Part shown: positions 58,365 to 64,000 of the stretch, in pieces
Layout of the letters: every line of letters starts with the position of its first letter
How positions within the stretch are numbered: the stretch's first letter is position 1
Source: RYN-230 sp963837335
GTDB taxonomy: Bacteria > Actinomycetota > Actinomycetes > Streptosporangiales > Streptosporangiaceae
Direction: 5' to 3'
NCBI GenBank assembly: GCA_963837335.1
Contig: CAWINS010000081.1
Location: 1-64,000, forward strand
DNA: 64,000 nt
Made by a program: the position numbers and the translations under genes
Notes under the pieces: model-generated
What the model was told of the DNA's origin: nothing
Databases searched by the model: none
Seen by the model: the letters and a program-made list of their open reading frames with translations, nothing else

Positions 58365-58422
58365 CGGCCGCGCATGACAACCGTGCCCTCAGGCACACAT
58401 GAAGATGGAGACGACGGCCACC

Positions 58423-58617
58423 ATGCCGAAGATGAAGACGCACAGCGGTACCGCCAAGCGGTTCCGGATCACCGGCGGCGGCAAGGTAATGCGCCGCCGC
58501 GCCAATATGAACCACCTGCTGGAGCACAAGGCCAGCAAGCGGACCCGGCGGCTGGGCAAAGAGCTGGTGGTTGACGCCGCAGACACGAAGAAGGTCAAGA
58601 AGATGCTGGGGAAGTAG
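58423..58617 (+). CDS. rpmI: 50S ribosomal protein L35
   Basis: 64 residues from ATG 58423: MPKMKTHSGTAKRFRITGGG, LEHKASKRTRRLGKE and KKVKKMLGK, all typical of bL35. The start at 58423 is set by the family; upstream in-frame ATG codons would add eight residues absent from L35. Sits between infC and rplT, the usual order. Confidence 0.97.
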   Translation: MPKMKTHSGTAKRFRITGGGKVMRRRANMNHLLEHKASKRTRRLGKELVVDAADTKKVKKMLGK

Positions 58618-58644
58618 CCCAGCCCGCCTCCAGGGAGATATGAA

Positions 58645-59034
58645 ATGGCACGCGTGAAGCGGGCGGTCAACGCCCACAAGAAGCGCAGGGTCGTCCTTGA
58701 GCGGGCGAGCGGCTACCGTGGCCAGCGGTCACGGCTGTACCGCAAGGCCAAGGAGCAGGTCCTCCACTCGATGACGTACGCCTACCGGGACCGCAAGGAC
58801 CGGAAGGGCGATTTCCGCCGGCTGTGGATCCAGCGAATCAACGCTGCCGCCCGCGCGGACGGCATTACCTACAATCGCTTCATCCAGGGGCTCCGGCTCG
58901 CGGAGGTCGAAGTGGACCGCCGGATGCTCGCCGAGCTCGCGGTCAGCGACCCGGCGTCGTTCTCCGCGCTGGTCGAGGTAGCCAAGGCCGCGCTGGCCGA
59001 GGCAACTCCGGACGCCGACACCGCGGCGGCCTGA
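58645..59034 (+). CDS. rplT: 50S ribosomal protein L20
   Basis: 129 residues from ATG 58645 behind AGGGAGA. MARVKRAVNAHKKRRVVLE, ASGYRGQRSRLYRKAKEQVLHS, FRRLWIQRINAAARADG and YNRFIQGL are diagnostic for bL20, needed early in 50S assembly. 27 bp after rpmI, third gene of the infC operon. Confidence 0.98.
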   Translation: MARVKRAVNAHKKRRVVLERASGYRGQRSRLYRKAKEQVLHSMTYAYRDRKDRKGDFRRLWIQRINAAARADGITYNRFIQGLRLAEVEVDRRMLAELAVSDPASFSALVEVAKAALAEATPDADTAAA

Positions 59035-59090
59035 GGCCCTCGTGGCCCGGGTCGCAGGGGCCTGCGGCTGATGCCGCTGACCGGCGCCGC

Positions 59091-59942
59091 ATGATGCTGC
59101 CCGTCGGCGCCGAGCTCACCAGCATCCGCTCACCGCGGGTCAAGGCCGCCCGCCAGCTGGCCAAGCGCGCGCTCCGGCAGCGGGCCAGGGAGTTCCTGGC
59201 TGAGGGGCCGCAGGCGGTGGGCGAGGCGCTGGCGGCGGGCGGCGTGGTGACCCAGCTGTTCGTGACGGCCGCCGCGCAAGCCCGCTACGCCAGCCTTATC
59301 GGGCTCGCTGCCGGGCAGGGTGCGGACGTGCACGCGGTGAGCGGCGAAGTCATGACCGAGCTGGCCCAGACCATCACCCCGCAGGGGGTGCTGGCCGTGT
59401 GCCGGTTCATCGACGTGCGCCTCGACCAGCTGACCGCGGGCCAGCCTCGGCTGGCGGTGGTCCTGGCCAACGTGCGGGACCCCGGCAATGCTGGCACCGT
59501 CCTGCGCACCGCTGACGCGGCAGGCGCGGGCGGGGTCATCTTCGCCGGATCGTCGGTGGACCCGTACAACAGCAAGTGCGTCCGCGCGTCCGCCGGAAGC
59601 CTGTTCCACCTTCCGGTGGTGACCGGCCCGCCGGTGGCGGACGCGGTGCGCGCCTTGCGCGAGCGCGGCCTGCGGGTGCTCGCGGCGGACGGCGGGGCTG
59701 GCACCACCCTGGACGACCTGCAGTCGGCCGGGCTGCTCAGCCAGCCCACCGCCTGGCTGTTCGGCAACGAGGCCTGGGGGCTGCCCGGTGACGTCCTCGG
59801 CCTGGCCGACGACGCGGTGGCCGTGCCCATCTACGGCCGGGCCGAGAGCCTGAACCTGGCCGCCGCGGCGGCGGTATGCCTCTACGCCTCGGCCCGCGCG
59901 CAGGTGCCATCGGCGCGGGCCGGCGGCCCGCGGCAATCCTGA
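59091..59942 (+). CDS. SpoU-family 23S/tRNA 2'-O-methyltransferase (TsnR-like)
   Basis: 283 residues from ATG 59091 (or 59094). N-terminal RNA-binding domain (RSPRVKAARQLAKRALRQRAREFLAEG), then a trefoil-knot SPOUT domain: motif 1 NVRDPGNAGTVLRTADAAGA, motif 2 LFGNEAWGL, motif 3 PIYGRAESLNLAAAAAVCLY. Transfers a methyl group to ribose in rRNA; sometimes annotated as thiostrepton-resistance type, but the position after rplT is that of M. tuberculosis Rv1644 (tsnR), a housekeeping enzyme. Confidence 0.92.
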   Translation: MMLPVGAELTSIRSPRVKAARQLAKRALRQRAREFLAEGPQAVGEALAAGGVVTQLFVTAAAQARYASLIGLAAGQGADVHAVSGEVMTELAQTITPQGVLAVCRFIDVRLDQLTAGQPRLAVVLANVRDPGNAGTVLRTADAAGAGGVIFAGSSVDPYNSKCVRASAGSLFHLPVVTGPPVADAVRALRERGLRVLAADGGAGTTLDDLQSAGLLSQPTAWLFGNEAWGLPGDVLGLADDAVAVPIYGRAESLNLAAAAAVCLYASARAQVPSARAGGPRQS

Positions 59943-60072
59943 CGGAGCTGTGACGTCCCCCGAACAGCCCGCCCTGGGGGCTGCCGCAGCACGCGGCGCA
60001 GGCGCTAGAGTCTGATCACGTTGCGTCATTCACGGGAACTCAACCCAGGAGCCGGACGGAGGCGGCGGTCAA

Positions 60073-61317
60073 GTGGACAGGTTCAGGCCCGACCCGGCGG
60101 TCGCCGCCCTGGCGAGCGTGCCCGCTGGCCAGGTCGTGGCGTCGGGCGGACTGGTCTGCGCCGATGACCTGCCCGACGGGCTCGTGGTAGCCGATCACCT
60201 CGGCCGGATCGTGGTGTTCAACCAGGCCGCTGCCCGGCTGACCGGGATCGCCGCGCTGAACGCGCTGGGCCGGGACGTCCGGCAGGTGCTTCCGCTGCGT
60301 GACTCCGAGGATCGCAGCTGGTGGGCGTGCGTCGACCCATACCGGGGGCTGTCCACCCGCACCCGTCATCCAGAACTGCCGCTCTACCTGCCCGGCGGCG
60401 CCGAGTTCCTGGTCACCATGGGGTACGTGCGGGTGCCGCGCTGTGCGCCGGGCACCGGGCCGGACTGGCCCGGCCCGGTCCAGCCGGGTGACGTCCAGCG
60501 CATCGCCATCAGCCTGCGCGGCACGCAGCAGCGGATCCGCCTGGAGCGCACCCGCGCGGACCTGGTCTCCACCGTCGCTCACGAGCTGCGGTCCCCGCTG
60601 ACCAGCGTGAAAGGCTTCACCGCCACCCTGCTGGCCAAATGGACGCGGTTCACCGACGACCAGAAGCGGGTGATGCTGGAGACGGTCAATGCCGACGCGG
60701 ACCGGGTGACCCGGCTCATCACCGAGCTGCTGGACGTATCCCGGATCGAGGCCGGCCGCATCGAGGTGCACCGCCAGCTGGTGGACATCGGGCAGCGCGC
60801 GGAGAAGATCGTCGCGGGCCGGATCGCCGCCGGTGACCCGCCGGACCGCTTCCGGATCGTGGCCACCGAGGAGTTGCCGGAGACCTGGCTCGACGCGGAC
60901 AAGGTCGACCAGATCCTCGGCAACCTCGTCGAGAACGCGGTCCGGCACGGGGCTGGTACCGTGACGATTGTGATACAGCCGGTGGACGACCTTCCTGCCC
61001 GGGCGCTGAACCGCGCGGGTAGTGCCGGCCCGGTGAACGGTTCCGTTATTGGTCATGGTTCTGCTGGCGGTTCTGCCGGGACACCGGTGGTTGCGGTTGC
61101 GGTGCGCGACGAGGGTGACGGGGTGCCGCCTGAGCTGGTGCCGCGGATTTTCCGGCAGTTCTGGCGGGCCAAGCGCCGTGGCGGTGCCGGGCTCGGCCTG
61201 TACATCGTGAAGGGCCTGGTCGAAGCGCATGGGGGGACGATCACCGTGCAGCGTGCGCCCGGTGGCGGCGCCGAGTTCCGATTTACCATGCCCGCCGGGC
61301 TGCCCGACTTCGGGTAG
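60073..61317 (+). CDS. PAS-containing sensor histidine kinase
   Basis: 414 residues from GTG 60073. No transmembrane segment. A PAS domain at about 25-150 (LPDGLVVADHLGRIVVFNQAAARLTG), the H-box VAHELRSPLTSVKGF near 175 with the phospho-accepting His, N-box ILGNLVENAVRHG, G1 VRDEGDGVPPEL and G2 GGAGLGLYIVKGLVEAHGG. No response regulator gene is adjacent, so an orphan kinase. This kinase between tsnR and pheS is also seen in other actinomycetes. The signal is likely cytoplasmic. Confidence 0.93.
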   Translation: MDRFRPDPAVAALASVPAGQVVASGGLVCADDLPDGLVVADHLGRIVVFNQAAARLTGIAALNALGRDVRQVLPLRDSEDRSWWACVDPYRGLSTRTRHPELPLYLPGGAEFLVTMGYVRVPRCAPGTGPDWPGPVQPGDVQRIAISLRGTQQRIRLERTRADLVSTVAHELRSPLTSVKGFTATLLAKWTRFTDDQKRVMLETVNADADRVTRLITELLDVSRIEAGRIEVHRQLVDIGQRAEKIVAGRIAAGDPPDRFRIVATEELPETWLDADKVDQILGNLVENAVRHGAGTVTIVIQPVDDLPARALNRAGSAGPVNGSVIGHGSAGGSAGTPVVAVAVRDEGDGVPPELVPRIFRQFWRAKRRGGAGLGLYIVKGLVEAHGGTITVQRAPGGGAEFRFTMPAGLPDFG

Positions 61318-61510
61318 GCGGGGGGCGCAATGCGGCGGCCCGGGGCATGACCCCGGCCGGCGGGCCCGGTGGCCCGCAGCCCGCTGCTCCGCGACCCGCC
61401 CCGGTGGGCCCCTGGCCAGGTCACGGCCGAGCCGCGCCCAGCCGTTCGCGATAAAGGGCGCAAGCCCCAACCGACTTTCCCTTTCCTAACCCGGCGCAGG
61501 AAGCAGGACG
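61318..61510 (+). other. Spacer upstream of pheS
   Basis: 193 bp without a gene. AGGA before the pheS ATG serves as the ribosome-binding site. I see neither a T-box nor a clear Phe-rich leader peptide, although Phe codons (TTCC CTTTCC) occur just upstream in no good frame. Confidence 0.4.
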
Positions 61511-62632
61511 ATGTCCGCACCAAATAAGCAGTACGACCCCGTGGAGGTGGCGAGCTTGTCTCCGGGGGAGGTCTCCCGCATGCGGGACGAGGCGCTCGCC
61601 GCCGTCGCCGCGGCGACGACACTCGATGAGCTCAAGGCCGCCCGGCTGGCGCACGCCGGGGACCGCTCGCCGTTGCGCCTGGCCAACGCCGAGATCGGCG
61701 CCCTTCCCCCGGAGGCGCGGGCCGAGGCCGGCAAGCGCATCGGCGCCACGATGCGCGAGGTCAACGAGGCGCTCACGACCCGGCAGCGGGTCCTGGAGGA
61801 GGAACGCGACCAGCGCGTCCTGATCGAGGAGGCCGTTGACGTCACGCTGCCCTGGGGCCACCAGCCCCGGGGGGCCAGGCACCCGGTCACCACGGTCAGC
61901 GAGCGGCTGTCCGATGTGTTCGTGTCCATGGGTTACGAGGTCGCCGAAGGCCCCGAGATCGAAGACGAGTGGTACAACTTCGACGCGCTCAACTTCCCGC
62001 CCGACCATCCGGCCCGGGAGATGCAGGACACGCTGTTCGTGGCCGGGCCGGACGGCACCGGGCACTCGGGCATGGTGCTGCGGACCCACACCTCGCCGGT
62101 CCAGATCCGGGCCATGCTCACCCGGCCACTCCCGTTGTACGTGGTCAGCCCGGGCCAGTGCTACCGCAACGAGGCCCAGGACGCCACGCACAGCCCGGTC
62201 TTCCACCAGATCGAGTGCCTGGCCGTGGACGAGGGACTGACCATGGCCGACCTGCGCGGGGCGGTGCAGGCCTTCGTGGACGCCATGTTCGGTGAGGGAC
62301 TGCGCACCCGGCTGCGGCCGGATTACTTCCCGTTCACCGAGCCGTCCGCCGACGTCTCCATGGAGTGCCACGTCTGCCGGGGCGCGTCGACCAGGCCGGG
62401 CGGGACGCCCTGCCGGGTGTGCCGGTCCCAGGGCTGGATCGAGCTGGCCGGCTGCGGCATGGTCAACCCGAAGGTGCTCATCGCGTGCGGCATCGACCCG
62501 GACCGCTACAGCGGCTTCGCGTTCGGCCTCGGCATCGAGCGGGCCCTGATGGTCCGGCACGGCGTGACCGACATCAGGGACACCCTCGAGGGCGACGTCC
62601 GGTTCAGCCGGGCATTCGGGGTGGAGGCCTGA
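61511..62632 (+). CDS. pheS: Phenylalanyl-tRNA synthetase alpha subunit
   Basis: 373 residues. N-terminal coiled coil (about 15-100, EARAEAGKRIGATMREVNEAL), then the class II core: motif 1 region GHQPRGARHPVTTVSERLSD, motif 2 YVVSPGQCYRNEAQDATHSPVFHQIE and motif 3 GFAFGLGIERALMVRHG. A four-Cys zinc-like element (CHVCRGA and CRVCRSQ) is present near 287-305. Forms an alpha2beta2 enzyme with PheT. Its stop overlaps the pheT start (TGATG). Confidence 0.97.
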   Translation: MSAPNKQYDPVEVASLSPGEVSRMRDEALAAVAAATTLDELKAARLAHAGDRSPLRLANAEIGALPPEARAEAGKRIGATMREVNEALTTRQRVLEEERDQRVLIEEAVDVTLPWGHQPRGARHPVTTVSERLSDVFVSMGYEVAEGPEIEDEWYNFDALNFPPDHPAREMQDTLFVAGPDGTGHSGMVLRTHTSPVQIRAMLTRPLPLYVVSPGQCYRNEAQDATHSPVFHQIECLAVDEGLTMADLRGAVQAFVDAMFGEGLRTRLRPDYFPFTEPSADVSMECHVCRGASTRPGGTPCRVCRSQGWIELAGCGMVNPKVLIACGIDPDRYSGFAFGLGIERALMVRHGVTDIRDTLEGDVRFSRAFGVEA

Positions 62633-64000
62633 TGCGCGTCTCATTGAACTGGGTGCTCGAGGTGGCCGGCGTGGACACCGGCACCGATCCGGCGGAGGTG
62701 GCCCGCCGCCTCACCGCGGCGGGCCTGGAAGTCGAGTCGGTCGAGCAGGTCGGGCACGACATCTCCGGGGTCGTGGTCGCCGAGGTGACCGAGATCGAGG
62801 AACTCACCGGGTTCAAGAAGCCGGTCCGGTACTGCCAGGTGGACACGGGCAGTGGCGAGCCGCGCGGTGTCGTCTGCGGCGCGGTCAACTTCGCGGTCGG
62901 GGACCGGGTGCCGCTGGCCCTGCCCGGGGCCCGGCTGCCCGGCGGTTTCGAGATCGGCGCCCGCAAGACCTACGGGCACATCTCGGAGGGGATGATCTGC
63001 TCCGCCTCCGAGCTCGGCATCGGTGACGATCATTCCGGCATCCTGGTGCTGTCGCCGGACGCCCCGCTGGGTGCGGACTTCGTGCAGTACGCCGGGCTCG
63101 ACGATCACGTGCTCGATATCGCGGTCACCCCGGACCGGGGCTACGCGCTCTCGGTCCGCGGCGTATCCCGGGAGCTGGCCACGTCCTACGGGGTACGGTT
63201 CACCGACCCGGCCGACGCGGACCTGCCGCCCGACTTCGCCGCCAGGTCCGACCAGGTACACGCGGCCAGCATCGGCGACCCCACCGCGTGCGACCGGTTC
63301 GTGCTCCGCCAGATGCGCGGCTTCGACCCGGCCGCGGCCACACCGCTGCAGATGCGGGTCCGGCTGGCCCGGGCTGGCCTGCGCACCGTGTCCCTGGCCG
63401 TGGACGTCACCAACTACCTGATGCTCGAGCTGGGCCAGCCGCTGCACGCGTTCGACGCCGACCGGCTCAGCGGGCCCATCGTGGTCCGCCGGGCCGAGCC
63501 GGGGGAGAAGCTGGAGACCCTCGACCACGTGCTGCGCGACCTCGACCCCGATGACGTGGTGATCGCGGACTCCTCCGGTCCCATCTCGATGGCCGGCACC
63601 ATGGGCGGCCTGCTCACCGAGATCTCCGAGACCACGTCCAACCTGGTGATCGAGGCCGCGCACTTCGACGCGAGGGCGATCGCCCGGGAGAGCCGCCGGC
63701 ACAAGCTGTTCAGCGAGGCGTCCTACCGGTTCGAGCGCGGCGTCGACCGCGAGTTGCCGCTGCGGGTATCGGCCAAGGCGGCAGCGCTGCTGGCCGGGCT
63801 GGGCGGCGGGACGGTCGTGCCCGGCTGCACCCACGCCCAGGTGGAAGTGCCGCAGGTCTCGATCACCATGGCCGTGGACTACCCGGACAAGGTGGCCGGC
63901 ACGGTGTACGGCCGTGACGCCGTGCTGCGCCGGCTGTACGACGTGGGCTGCGGGGTGGCCGAGCCGCCCGGCCGGCCCCAGGAGCCCGACGCGGCCAGCG
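62632..64000 (+). CDS. pheT: Phenylalanyl-tRNA synthetase beta subunit (5' part, runs off the window)
   Basis: The first 456 residues of about 830. MRVSLNWVLEVAGVDTGTDPAEVARRLTAAGLEVE, the EMAP-like tRNA-binding domain (about 40-150; YCQVDTGSGEPRGVVCGA, GMICSASELGIGDDHSGILVL), and the B3/B4 editing domain (VTNYLMLELGQPLHAFDADRL, EAAHFDARAIARESRRHKLFSEASYRFERGVD). ATG 62632 shares one base with the pheS stop. The gene is incomplete only because the window ends. Confidence 0.97.
   Translation, partial: MRVSLNWVLEVAGVDTGTDPAEVARRLTAAGLEVESVEQVGHDISGVVVAEVTEIEELTGFKKPVRYCQVDTGSGEPRGVVCGAVNFAVGDRVPLALPGARLPGGFEIGARKTYGHISEGMICSASELGIGDDHSGILVLSPDAPLGADFVQYAGLDDHVLDIAVTPDRGYALSVRGVSRELATSYGVRFTDPADADLPPDFAARSDQVHAASIGDPTACDRFVLRQMRGFDPAAATPLQMRVRLARAGLRTVSLAVDVTNYLMLELGQPLHAFDADRLSGPIVVRRAEPGEKLETLDHVLRDLDPDDVVIADSSGPISMAGTMGGLLTEISETTSNLVIEAAHFDARAIARESRRHKLFSEASYRFERGVDRELPLRVSAKAAALLAGLGGGTVVPGCTHAQVEVPQVSITMAVDYPDKVAGTVYGRDAVLRRLYDVGCGVAEPPGRPQEPDAAS

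Overview
The window is chromosomal DNA from a very GC-rich actinomycete of the filamentous, sporulating kind. Support comes from strong GC bias at third codon positions, frequent GTG/TTG starts, TANNNT -10 boxes placed a few bases before start codons, an SsgA/SsgB-family sporulation protein, the mycolic-type PI-mannoside pathway genes (pgsA, patA, pimA), and gene order matching the Mycobacterium tuberculosis Rv2614c-Rv2552c block and the equivalent Streptomyces block. The species cannot be fixed from sequence alone.

Layout. Positions 1-20,400 are an accessory, loosely organised part: a decayed GT39-type membrane glycosyltransferase, an SsgA-like protein, tRNA-Val(CAC), an AT-richer gene-poor stretch, a cupin, an SDR with a tandem palindromic operator, a DoxX protein with a histone-like tail, an ABC exporter pair, a trpB-trpA-gntR operon with a candidate GntR operator, a YVTN beta-propeller, an APC permease, a broken D-threonine aldolase-like gene next to a MhuD-like haem monooxygenase, a CorA channel and an L,D-transpeptidase. 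Positions 20,500-57,108 are the conserved core: thrS-HIT; an EF-G-like GTPase (minus strand); pgsA-patA-pimA; pdxS, a Clp-N protein, pdxT-yebC; eis-like; ruvC-ruvA-ruvB behind a LexA box; yajC-secD-secF-apt-relA; DUF349 and cyclophilin on the minus strand; glyoxalase-II-like, aspS, rarA; DUF948-DUF6167-like-alaS-ruvX-mltG-aroE. Positions 57,109-64,000 are a second conserved module, infC-rpmI-rplT-tsnR, a histidine kinase and pheS-pheT (pheT runs off the end), joined to the first at a 47-bp tandem duplication.

The genes are mainly housekeeping: aminoacyl-tRNA synthesis (Thr, Asp, Ala, Phe), ribosome assembly, Sec export, Holliday-junction repair, stringent response, vitamin B6, phosphatidylinositol mannosides and peptidoglycan modification. 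Many are translationally coupled by 4-bp ATGA/GTGA overlaps.

The most noteworthy observations are: (i) a family of about 80-105-bp GC-rich palindromic repeats, four copies, each at the 3' end of a gene, two of which have been captured as protein C-termini; (ii) infC with an AUC start and an intrinsic terminator in its leader; (iii) a perfect LexA box before ruvC; (iv) the trpBA-gntR operon with a GTTCTAGAAC operator; (v) an unusual number of interrupted frames, including an amber codon replacing a conserved Tyr in secD, which may be sequence errors or real decay. I did not find a convincing wholly new multi-gene system.
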